Of a DNA stretch of 64,000 nucleotides, positions 27,982 to 35,404 are shown in pieces. The stretch is from an uncultured Geobacteraceae bacterium. GTDB lineage: Bacteria > Desulfobacterota > Desulfuromonadia > Geobacterales > Pseudopelobacteraceae. The stretch lies in NCBI GenBank assembly GCA_903876875.1, contig CAIRBT010000073.1, forward strand, positions 31,034-95,033. The letters are read 5' to 3'. Position numbers and translations under genes: made by a program. Below the pieces are notes generated by a model that worked only from the letters and a program-made list of their open reading frames with translations, ran no database searches and was not told the DNA's origin. How positions within the stretch are numbered: position 1 is the stretch's first letter; every line of letters starts with the position of its first letter.

Positions 27982-28761
27982 CTACGAACCATTAAAAACC
28001 GGGGGGCGTTTCTCTTGAAAAGCCCGAATCCCTTCGGCGTAATCATCGCTGTGATACACCAGTCGCCGCAATCCCTGAACACGTTCAAAGGTTTGCGGAC
28101 TTAAGGGGTGGGCATTGGCAAGCAGACGAATCTGCTCTTTGATAACTCTGATGCTCAGGGGACTGTTACCGGCTATGGAACCGGCCAGGTGCCACGTAAA
28201 CGTTTCCAGTTCCTCCAACGGTACCAGATGATTCAGTATGCCGAGTTTTTGTGCCCGCTCTGCCGTGAGCGGCTGCGCCGAAAAGAACATCTCCTTCGCA
28301 ATATTAACCCCCATAATACCGATGAAATGCAGTATTCCTGTGGCGTTATACGGCACACTTATTTTCGCAGGAGTCATGGTCAAAGAAGCGTGCGGCGAAC
28401 CGATCAGAATATCACACGACAACGCCAGATCACAGGCACCCCCCCATACGGAACCCTCTATCATGGCAATCACCGGCAGTACTGACGCCTGAATCGTGCG
28501 AAGAATGGTCACCAGCGGATCATCGTATGGCAGGGGATCACGGCCGGCCAGGGGGAGTTCATTAATATCGTGGCCGGCGGACCACACTTTTGCTCCAGCA
28601 GTGGCACGGATTATAATTACCCGTGCTCCCCCGTTTTCCAACAATGCGAACGCCGCCAGCATGTCATCAACCATCGCGCTGTTCAGCATATTAAGGTGCT
28701 CGGAGTTGTTCATAATAATTGTACCGATATCATCACTCAGTTGCGTGAGTACCAATGGCAT
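27982..28761 (-). CDS. scpB: Methylmalonyl-CoA decarboxylase (ScpB-like crotonase)
   Basis: A 259-residue enoyl-CoA hydratase-superfamily protein. Close resemblance to E. coli ScpB is visible along its length: VWSAGHDINELPLAGRDPL, YDDPLVTI, EGSVWGGACD, SVPYNATGI and GLRRLVYHSDDYAEG. The last HDxxELP, GGRDPLxYDDP and VPYN features separate ScpB from ordinary hydratases. It converts methylmalonyl-CoA to propionyl-CoA and CO2. ATG at 28761 has AGAGAGG upstream and a sigma-54 promoter 43 bp before; the 50-codon upstream extension would contain that promoter. It is the first gene of the unit. Confidence 0.88.
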   Translation of the reverse strand: MPLVLTQLSDDIGTIIMNNSEHLNMLNSAMVDDMLAAFALLENGGARVIIIRATAGAKVWSAGHDINELPLAGRDPLPYDDPLVTILRTIQASVLPVIAMIEGSVWGGACDLALSCDILIGSPHASLTMTPAKISVPYNATGILHFIGIMGVNIAKEMFFSAQPLTAERAQKLGILNHLVPLEELETFTWHLAGSIAGNSPLSIRVIKEQIRLLANAHPLSPQTFERVQGLRRLVYHSDDYAEGIRAFQEKRPPVFNGS

Positions 28762-28801
28762 GGGAGTACCTCTCTGTTTTACTGATTCGTCAGAGGACAT
28801 T

Positions 28802-28820
28802 CCGCAACATACGTGCCAAG
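28802..28820 (-). promoter_or_regulatory. Sigma-54 promoter of the scpB unit
   Basis: On the minus strand TTGGCACGTATGTTGCGG, a near-consensus -24/-12, 43 bp before the scpB ATG. A GCCATATATGACGGTCAT sequence 108 bp upstream (28928-28945) partly resembles the class II region at 43781. Confidence 0.75.
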
Positions 28821-29020
28821 GGGGATCTTCGGTGTAACAGCCTGTTAGAATGGAGGTAAACGGCGTGAGAGATGGGGAGAGACTACCGGTGGCTTCCATC
28901 ACATACTGCAAAAATTAATGCAAAGGTGCCATATATGACGGTCATGGGTATGTAGAAAGCAACAAATTACGTTACCGCTGCGGGCAGCTGGAAGTGAGCT
29001 TCAATGAGTGAGGAAAAAAC

Positions 29021-29227
29021 CACCACCCCGTCAGGCTGCGCCTGCCACCCCTCCGAGGGAGGGGAATAAAAACGCTGGCCTTTCATTCACTGGAGCGGAA
29101 TAAAAACGCCGGCCACTCCTTCACGGGAGGGTAATAAAATAAAAAAAATTCCCCTCCACCGCTGGCGGAGAAAAAAATATAAAAATTCCCCTCCACCGGA
29201 GGGGTGCCCCGCAGGGGCGGGGTGGTG
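29021..29227. repeat. MITE-like inverted-repeat element
   Basis: Begins CACCACCCCG and ends CGGGGTGGTG; the inner parts CACCCCTCC and GGAGGGGTG are also inverted. Between them are degenerate direct repeats of GAGGGGAATAAAAACG and CTGGCC/CCGGCC. No open frame is supported. Similar CACCCCGTC-GCCACCCCTCC sequences are dispersed in many genomes; here the paired ends suggest a non-autonomous element or fold-back repeat. Confidence 0.6.
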
Positions 29228-29273
29228 ATCTTTGGCGGGGAAGCGCACAAGAGAATCCGTCATACGTGTACAT

Positions 29274-29289
29274 AACTGTTACATACAGT
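29274..29289 (+). promoter_or_regulatory. Class I enhancer site (dyad)
   Basis: AACTGTTACATACAGT contains ACTGT-N5-ACAGT. It lies 86 bp before the -24 element at 29375. A wider block around it (AAGCG, AATCCGTCATA, CTGTTACATA, CGCACA) is shared with 60930-60990. Confidence 0.5.
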
Positions 29290-29372
29290 AGGAAGCGCAC
29301 AACTTTCTCACCACAATCTCTCGTTATTCCCCATAAATAGTTGATAATACGTTATGAAATTATTTCTCTGTG

Positions 29373-29390
29373 GTGGCTCACTCTTTGCTC
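29373..29390 (+). promoter_or_regulatory. Sigma-54 promoter
   Basis: GTGGCTCACTCTTTGCTC, GG-N10-GC. The 15-base core is identical to that at 43908. It lies about 80 bp before the small membrane protein. Confidence 0.65.
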
Positions 29391-29469
29391 TGTTTACCTC
29401 ATCACGTAGTTATTTCGCACGTCCGTTTCCAACCATCCCTTGATAGTTGGGTCCGCAAGAGGAGCCTTT

Positions 29470-29664
29470 ATGAGCAAATTTCTTTTTATCTTTGTTGCCG
29501 GAATTTTTGTCGGATCCATCATTTTTGAATTGAATAAAAGGTCGAAAACCAAGTCGGAATTTACCCATCTATTGGAGAATTTAATTGAGCGGGAAGCGGA
29601 CGATGTGTTTGTAGGTGCCCTTGCAAAAAACGAAGAGCGCTTTATGGACGATTTGCATCGGTAA
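29470..29664 (+). CDS. Small single-helix membrane protein
   Basis: A 64-residue protein. An N-terminal membrane helix (MSKFLFIFVAGIFVGSIIFE) is followed by a basic then charged helical tail (NKRSKTKSEFTHLLENLIER). No family is recognised; the shape suits a membrane-anchored regulator or toxin-like peptide. The start has AGGAG 7 nt upstream, supporting it over an in-frame codon at 29440. It converges with and overlaps the kinase on the other strand by 23 bp. It is driven by its own sigma-54 promoter with an enhancer-like site, unusual investment for so small a gene. Confidence 0.75.
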   Translation: MSKFLFIFVAGIFVGSIIFELNKRSKTKSEFTHLLENLIEREADDVFVGALAKNEERFMDDLHR

Positions 29665-31687
29665 CATCACTCTCCACAGGCTCCGGGAGCGGTAGGGTGA
29701 ACCGGAAACTGGTTCCCCTTCCGAGCTCACTTTCCAACCAGAGTCTCCCCCCGTGCAGTTCCACCAACTGTTTTGTCAGAGCCAGGCCGAGGCCGGTGCC
29801 ACGGTATGTTTTGCTCGTTGCCGATTCAAGCTGCGTAAAAGCATGAAAAAGCTTCGGAATATCATCAGCCTTGATGCCAATGCCGCTGTCCGTAACAGAA
29901 ATCTCAATAAAGCCGTGGGGGGAAGGTGACTGGTCAGGTATAGCATCCTTGCTTCCGCCTCGTCCCCCCTCGTCACTCCTCATGCGGCTGCTCACACAAA
30001 CTTTTCCGCCCGGCGAGGTGAACTTGACCGCGTTGGATATCAGGTTAGCGAGAATCTGCTTCAGCTTGGTACGATCAACCAAGATGGTGACTCCAGCCAT
30101 CGGAGTGGGTGACAGTTGAAGATCTATACCACCTTTGAGGGCAAGCCCCTTGAGTGCTCGTACCGCTTCCTTGAGTATTTCTGAGAGTGGATAGGTAACG
30201 AGGAGTAGCTTCATGGTGCCTGACTCAACCTGCGAGAGGTCGAGAACGCCATTAATCAGCGTAAGGAGCTGTTTACCATTAGAAAGAATATATGAAATAT
30301 ATTCATGCTGTTTTTGATTGAGTACCCCAAAATGCTGACGTTGCAGTACATCAGAAAAACCGATTACCGCATTGAGCGGTGTACGGAGTTCGTGGCTCAT
30401 ATTGGCAATAAAATCCGCCTTGATGTGTGAGACCTCCGCCAGACGCCGATTGCTCTCAACAAGTTTCGTATTTAGTATCTGGGTGTTGTTCAGCTCGTCT
30501 GAGAGCTCCCTTGAAATTGACTGGAGATGTTGCTCAGCCAGTTTACGTTCACTGATATCCCGGACAATGCCAATTGCGTGCCATTCCTGCTCAAGGAGCA
30601 GTGCCGACAGTGACAATTCCACCGCGATTTCCTGACCGTTTTTTTTCAGGGCACTCAGTTCTACGGTTCGGTTAACGGCGTTCCCCTCCCCCGTACGCAT
30701 GAACCGGGCAAACGCGACAGCATGTTCATCGAGATATCGTTCGGGCACCATCAGAGTATGAAAGCTCTTGTCAATTACTTCATCGACACGGTAACCAAAC
30801 ATACGCTCCGCAGCAGGGTTCCAAAAAGTTACCAACCCCTTGCAGTCAATCATAATGATGGCATCTGACGTAGAGTCGGTTATGGTCTTGATCTTTGATT
30901 CTAGGCGTTTACGGATCGTCATTTCCCGCCAACTGCAGATCACCACCTGTTGTCCCTGCAATGTAATTACGCTCAACGAACTTTCTGTCCAAAACAGACT
31001 GCCATCCGGCCGTTGGTGCAACCACTCTTCACTACTTCTTCCGGAGAGCATTGCCCGGGCGACTTTTTCCCCAAGAGCCACCGAGGAGAGCCTGCCATCC
31101 GGCTGATATTCGGGATAAAAGGCTTCTGGTTTTTGACCACATATGTGCAGCCGATCGCACCGAAGCAAGAGCTCTGCCGCCTTGTTGCAGTCAATAAAGA
31201 GACCGTCACAGAGCAGCAAATAGGCGTCCGGTGAATAATCAAAAAACTGCCTGAAACGCTCTTCACTCTCGCGCAATTGCCGCTCTACTCTCAAATTATG
31301 GGCGCACTCAAGTAAAATATTGGACAGCTGCTTGATATTAATCGGCTTGGTGACGTATTTATTAATGCCGACATCAATGGCCCGTTTCAGATAATCGGCG
31401 TGTCCAAAAGCCGTCATAACAACAATCGGCACAGCACTGTCAAGGTCACGGATGTTCTGTGCCATGGTCAGGCCGTCCATAATCGGCATATGTATGTCGG
31501 TTATGACAATATCCGGCAGCCGGGTTCGATAGACCGCCAACCCTTCCGCCCCATTTCGGGCTATCAGCAATGTTCCGCAATACCGGGATAACAACTGAGT
31601 TAACTGATGTAAGGAATCCTCATCATCCTCCACATACAAGACGGCAAGGCTCTTCAAATAAGTTTTATTATCTACCGTTATCTTCAT
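29642..31687 (-). CDS. Receiver-PAS-histidine kinase
   Basis: A 681-residue soluble protein. A receiver (about 10-130; VLYVEDDEDSL, DIVITDIHMPIMDG, YVTKPINI) leads into PAS (140-265) and PAS (275-395), then HisKA with FIANMSHELRTPLNAVIGF and HATPase with GTGLGLALTKQLVELHGG. ATG at 31687 overlaps the preceding stop by ATGA. It is the third gene of an HD-GYP/kinase/kinase operon, so phosphotransfer from the upstream kinase onto this receiver is plausible. Confidence 0.93.
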   Translation of the reverse strand: MKITVDNKTYLKSLAVLYVEDDEDSLHQLTQLLSRYCGTLLIARNGAEGLAVYRTRLPDIVITDIHMPIMDGLTMAQNIRDLDSAVPIVVMTAFGHADYLKRAIDVGINKYVTKPINIKQLSNILLECAHNLRVERQLRESEERFRQFFDYSPDAYLLLCDGLFIDCNKAAELLLRCDRLHICGQKPEAFYPEYQPDGRLSSVALGEKVARAMLSGRSSEEWLHQRPDGSLFWTESSLSVITLQGQQVVICSWREMTIRKRLESKIKTITDSTSDAIIMIDCKGLVTFWNPAAERMFGYRVDEVIDKSFHTLMVPERYLDEHAVAFARFMRTGEGNAVNRTVELSALKKNGQEIAVELSLSALLLEQEWHAIGIVRDISERKLAEQHLQSISRELSDELNNTQILNTKLVESNRRLAEVSHIKADFIANMSHELRTPLNAVIGFSDVLQRQHFGVLNQKQHEYISYILSNGKQLLTLINGVLDLSQVESGTMKLLLVTYPLSEILKEAVRALKGLALKGGIDLQLSPTPMAGVTILVDRTKLKQILANLISNAVKFTSPGGKVCVSSRMRSDEGGRGGSKDAIPDQSPSPHGFIEISVTDSGIGIKADDIPKLFHAFTQLESATSKTYRGTGLGLALTKQLVELHGGRLWLESELGRGTSFRFTLPLPEPVESDVTDANRP

Positions 31688-32829
31688 GGAGTCTGCCCCG
31701 CAAACGGAAGCGTCAGCGTAAAACAACTGCCACGGTTTTTCGTACTTTCCACGGAGAGAGTGCCATCCATGAGTTCCGCCAGCCGTTGGCTCAGGGCCAG
31801 GCCAAGGCCTGTTCCTCCGTGTACACGTGTTGTGGAACCATCCTCTTGAGTGAACGGCAGAAAGATCATGGCCAGTGCCTCCGGGGAGATCCCGATTCCG
31901 CTGTCGCGCACGGCAATCTGGATATATCTGGTACGCGCACCATCACTTTCACAGAGCTTCACCGCAATGGTGACACCGCCGCATTCAGTAAATTTGATCG
32001 CATTCTCCAAGAGATTATGGACAATATGCTGGAGTTGTACCGCATCACCCCGTAAAAGGTCGGGGATGTCGCCGATAAAAGTAACATCAAGCAAGAGCCC
32101 CTTTTCATGGGCACTGTTTTTGAGTGTACCGACCGTATCACTGATGCACTGCCTGAGGTTAAATTCAGCCATATTCAGTGCCGTTTGTCCTGACTCAATA
32201 TGGGTAAAATCTAACATACCATTAACCAGTGACATCATATTTTTACCTGACTTTTTGAGATCAACGATATATCCCCGCTGCTCCTTCGGGAGATCGGTCA
32301 GTTCCAAAAGCTGGGTCATGCCAAGTACACCATTCATTGGAGTGCGCAATTCATGGCTCATGGTACTCAAAAAATGACGTTTCGTTATATCGGCCGCCTG
32401 AATGCGTCTATCGTTTTTGGATTTGTTACACAAAAGCATTTTAATTCGCGCCAGTACCTCATCGGTATCGAACGGCTTGCTGATAAAATCCTCCGCCCCG
32501 GCCTCTGTGCCTTCGATACGCTTTTCCCGTCCGCTGTGTGCGGTGATCATGATGACCGGGATATTGCAGGTTTCATTAGACTTAATGAGACGGCACACCT
32601 CAAAACCATTCAATCCGGGCATCATGACATCCAAAAGACAGATATCTATCCGCTCTTTCAGGATTATTGCCAACGCCTCAGAGCCATTATGTGCCAGCAC
32701 CACTTCATATCCGCAGGGGCTGAGAATTGATTCCAGGAGAATAAGATTAAGCGGTTCATCATCCACACAAAGAATCCGTGGCATGGCACCGTTGCATTCA
32801 ACAGTTGTGGTGACGATGGTCGCAGGCAT
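31684..32829 (-). CDS. Receiver-histidine kinase
   Basis: 381 residues. The receiver is at about 15-135 (RILCVDDEPLNL, CLLDVMMPGLNGFEV, FISKPFD); HisKA follows (FLSTMSHELRTPMNGVLGM), and HATPase with [22 protein letters not shown] at 32829 is preferred because GAGGAG lies 9 nt upstream. An ATG at 32886 would overlap the HD-GYP gene by 20 bp and is possible. Soluble; the input is presumably phosphorylation or protein contacts, since no sensory domain is visible. Confidence 0.92.
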   Translation of the reverse strand: MPATIVTTTVECNGAMPRILCVDDEPLNLILLESILSPCGYEVVLAHNGSEALAIILKERIDICLLDVMMPGLNGFEVCRLIKSNETCNIPVIMITAHSGREKRIEGTEAGAEDFISKPFDTDEVLARIKMLLCNKSKNDRRIQAADITKRHFLSTMSHELRTPMNGVLGMTQLLELTDLPKEQRGYIVDLKKSGKNMMSLVNGMLDFTHIESGQTALNMAEFNLRQCISDTVGTLKNSAHEKGLLLDVTFIGDIPDLLRGDAVQLQHIVHNLLENAIKFTECGGVTIAVKLCESDGARTRYIQIAVRDSGIGISPEALAMIFLPFTQEDGSTTRVHGGTGLGLALSQRLAELMDGTLSVESTKNRGSCFTLTLPFAGQTP

Positions 32830-32866
32830 GGCAGGTAACTCCTCGGATAAGAATCTGGTCGATTGA

Positions 32867-34159
32867 TTAAAATTTAGTAGTGACATCGTTATCTATGTAC
32901 ATCCAGACACCATTATCCAGCTGTTTTTTACCCTGTCGAAGGCGACGAATGAGGGTAATTCGGGCAGAGTCAAGGGTATCACCTTTTTGAAGCAACAAAA
33001 CTCCCGTAGGACTTGAAATATCCCGCGACAAGCGCATGCCGGAAATCAACTCGCTTGAACTAACCTCAACCTCACCGGATGATTTGCCCTTATTTGTTTT
33101 AAAATATCGTGAGTGGATAATGGTCGTAAAATAGGCAATCAGCCGTGGGTCAAGACGTGTTCCCGCCTGGCTACGTAATGCCGTAAGGGCATATTCGTCA
33201 CGCTCTTCAGAGACAGAATCGGCGGCACTTACGATGGAATCTGCTATGGCCAGAAGGCGGGCACCCAGAGGAATTTCATCCCTACTCAGGCCATCGGGAA
33301 AGCCATTCCCATCGTAGTTTTCATGATGGTTCCTCACCATAAGACCCACCGTATGCAGGGTATCGCACGCGGCAACCAGTTCCTGTCCACGTTCGGGATG
33401 TTCGTTATATTCTTTCAGCTCGTTGGCAGACATCTCGGAGACGTTTTTCTCCGGTGAAGCCCGCCCCGAAACCAGGAGGCCCGTATCATGCAGCAGGGCA
33501 GCCAACTTGATCTCAGCCACTTCATTGCGAGAGAGCTTCATATTTCTCGCCGCCTCGCCGGCCAGATCACACACCGCCTGAGAGTAAGTACCAAAGTGGT
33601 TATTCATTGTTTTAAACAGGGCAGAAAGGATCTTCACATTCTGAAGATTTCTATATGAATCCGAATTCATCTCAGCGGCGATTTTATGTTCCTCACCCTC
33701 CAAACGTATAATTTTTACACTCTGCAAGAGTCTTTTCCGGAGACTGCCATTCCAGTCCTCCATATATTTCTGAGCCTCACTTAAAGCGAGGTACGCTTTC
33801 ACACGGCTGCGAACCACAACATTGACAAATGGTTTCGTAATGTAGTCAACCCCACCGGCATTAAAACCATCCAACTCATTGCCGACGTCACTGAGGGCAG
33901 TGACAAAAATCACCGGAATACCTTTTGTCACCTCATCCGCCTTGAGGATCCTGCAAACTTCAAAACCATCCATCTCCGGCATCATCACATCTAACAAAAT
34001 GAGATCAGGAGGATTTTCCCGGATCAGCTTGAGTGCCGCATTACCATTTGCCGCTGTAACTATTGTATATGCAGAGGAGAGAAGGGCAACAAGTAAGGAA
34101 ACGTTTTCCGGGGTATCGTCAACGACCATAACCGTATTCATCTTCTGCTCTTCAGTCAC
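32867..34159 (-). CDS. Response regulator with HD-GYP-type phosphodiesterase domain
   Basis: 430 residues. The receiver (about 8-130) has LILLDVMMPEMDGFEV and YITKPF. A helical linker is followed by an HD-GYP-like domain with LAALLHDTG and NHHENYDGNGFPDGL. The name motif is GFP here rather than GYP, and the family's HD pair and HHExxDGxG are present, so c-di-GMP hydrolysis is likely but needs testing. The C-terminal 60 residues (ELISGMRLSRDI, GVLLLQKG) form the small domain common in these regulators. It is first in the operon. The start is GTG at 34159; ATG at 34141 is an alternative. Confidence 0.9.
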   Translation of the reverse strand: MTEEQKMNTVMVVDDTPENVSLLVALLSSAYTIVTAANGNAALKLIRENPPDLILLDVMMPEMDGFEVCRILKADEVTKGIPVIFVTALSDVGNELDGFNAGGVDYITKPFVNVVVRSRVKAYLALSEAQKYMEDWNGSLRKRLLQSVKIIRLEGEEHKIAAEMNSDSYRNLQNVKILSALFKTMNNHFGTYSQAVCDLAGEAARNMKLSRNEVAEIKLAALLHDTGLLVSGRASPEKNVSEMSANELKEYNEHPERGQELVAACDTLHTVGLMVRNHHENYDGNGFPDGLSRDEIPLGARLLAIADSIVSAADSVSEERDEYALTALRSQAGTRLDPRLIAYFTTIIHSRYFKTNKGKSSGEVEVSSSELISGMRLSRDISSPTGVLLLQKGDTLDSARITLIRRLRQGKKQLDNGVWMYIDNDVTTKF

Positions 34160-34229
34160 AGCTTCACCCGTTTCCTACAGAGAATAAAAGCCGCTCCCAT
34201 TCCGGGCGTGCCTTCTGAATTGAACGTAA

Positions 34230-34247
34230 ACGCAACGAGCGTGCCAG
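34230..34247 (-). promoter_or_regulatory. Sigma-54 promoter of the HD-GYP operon
   Basis: On the minus strand CTGGCACGCTCGTTGCG, close to consensus, GG-N10-GC, about 70 bp before the start. Confidence 0.72.
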
Positions 34248-34419
34248 TAACTCGAGGGTAAATAGATGCTTTGCAACAACCGGTATCTGTTAAGAAAAGC
34301 ACCAAAATTACTCGTGAGCGTGAGGAGAAGGAACCTCTGAATCCGTCAGGTGTAACGCAAACCGTACCATGTGACGGGCTTTCTCCAAGTGCTGCCCCGG
34401 ACTGAAGCCCACATATAAC

Positions 34420-34438
34420 TTTCACATATGACAGTTAT
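34420..34438 (-). promoter_or_regulatory. Class I enhancer site between divergent promoters
   Basis: On the minus strand ATAACTGTCATATGTGAAA, matching the cores at 10293 and 60964. It lies 112 bp before the usher-operon -24 and about 175 bp from the HD-GYP -24. Confidence 0.45.
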
Positions 34439-34547
34439 GCCAAACGTTGCGGAGGACGCCCCTCGTTTTTACTGCTGAAACAGGCGACGTAATTAAGCTG
34501 TTACTGTAGAATCAGAATGTTACCTCATCTTAAACGGTTCCTGCGCC

Positions 34548-34564
34548 TTGGCACAAACATTGCC
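34548..34564 (+). promoter_or_regulatory. Sigma-54 promoter of the chaperone-usher operon
   Basis: TTGGCACAAACATTGCC, GG-N10-GC, about 79 bp before the chaperone ATG. Confidence 0.72.
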
Positions 34565-34642
34565 TCTCCCATAAAGCCACCTCAAAAATACAACTGAAAA
34601 CATTCCCGTTTTTCCCAAGGGGAATATAAAAAGGAGAACACC

Positions 34643-35404
34643 ATGAGTACTCTGTCCCGACTGTTATTGATTGGAACAATTTTAACCGCTGTACATGCCC
34701 CACCCGTCGTGTGGGCTTCGAGCTTTTCGGTGGAACCGGTGCGCGTCATTCTCGACGTTCAGCACCGTACGGAACGACTCGTAGTAAAAAATGAGTCTGA
34801 CCGGCCTTTAACGCTGCTGGTTAAGTCCTACCGCTGGACCCAGCCACATTCAGGCACCGATACGTATGTGGAAAGTGAAGACCTGATTATCTTTCCGCGC
34901 GCACTCACCCTTGCTGCAGGTGAAGAACGCTCCGTTCGCGTTGGCTTATCCGCCCCTTCAGAGCAGACAGAACAGGCTTTCCGCATATATTTGCAGGAAC
35001 AACCGATAAAGGATGAGGAAACACCGAAGGGGGCAAGTACCCGTGTTGTCATGCGTCTGGGAATACCGGTTTTTGCGCAGCCACTCAAGCCCGAAGCGGT
35101 TGTCAAGGTCGATGATCTGCACGTAGCAAAAGGAGCTGTGCATCATACCTTTACAAACGAAGGGAACTCCTTTGTTACCACAGAGGAGATCACCATCAAG
35201 GGAACGGATGCGGCAGGTACCGAGCTGTTTACCAAAGGTGTGGGGGGCTTCTACCTGCTTGCCGGGGGCTCACGCACCTTCGACGTAGCATTTCCTGCTG
35301 AAAGTTGCAGTAGACTATCCACCATTTCAGTGACAACAAGGAACGGGGGCAAGGTTCAGCAAAAAACGCTGAAAGTCTCTTCCGAGGCCTGTGAAGGCAA
35401 GTGA
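34643..35404 (+). CDS. Periplasmic fimbrial chaperone (PapD-like)
   Basis: 253 residues with a signal peptide (about 1-25, ending VVWASS). An N-terminal Ig-like domain shows VKNESDRPLTLLVKSYRWTQ and TLAAGEERSVRVGL, and is followed by RIYLQEQPIK and the second domain. It matches the chaperone class that serves spore-coat-U/Csu-type pili by donor-strand complementation. AAGGAG lies before the ATG. It is first of a three-gene operon with usher and pilin-like subunit. Confidence 0.9.
   Translation: MSTLSRLLLIGTILTAVHAPPVVWASSFSVEPVRVILDVQHRTERLVVKNESDRPLTLLVKSYRWTQPHSGTDTYVESEDLIIFPRALTLAAGEERSVRVGLSAPSEQTEQAFRIYLQEQPIKDEETPKGASTRVVMRLGIPVFAQPLKPEAVVKVDDLHVAKGAVHHTFTNEGNSFVTTEEITIKGTDAAGTELFTKGVGGFYLLAGGSRTFDVAFPAESCSRLSTISVTTRNGGKVQQKTLKVSSEACEGK

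Noticed and set aside
28762..28911. 50-codon N-terminal extension of ScpB
   Set aside because: It contains the sigma-54 promoter, does not match ScpB, and the internal ATG has a good ribosome site and gives the family length.
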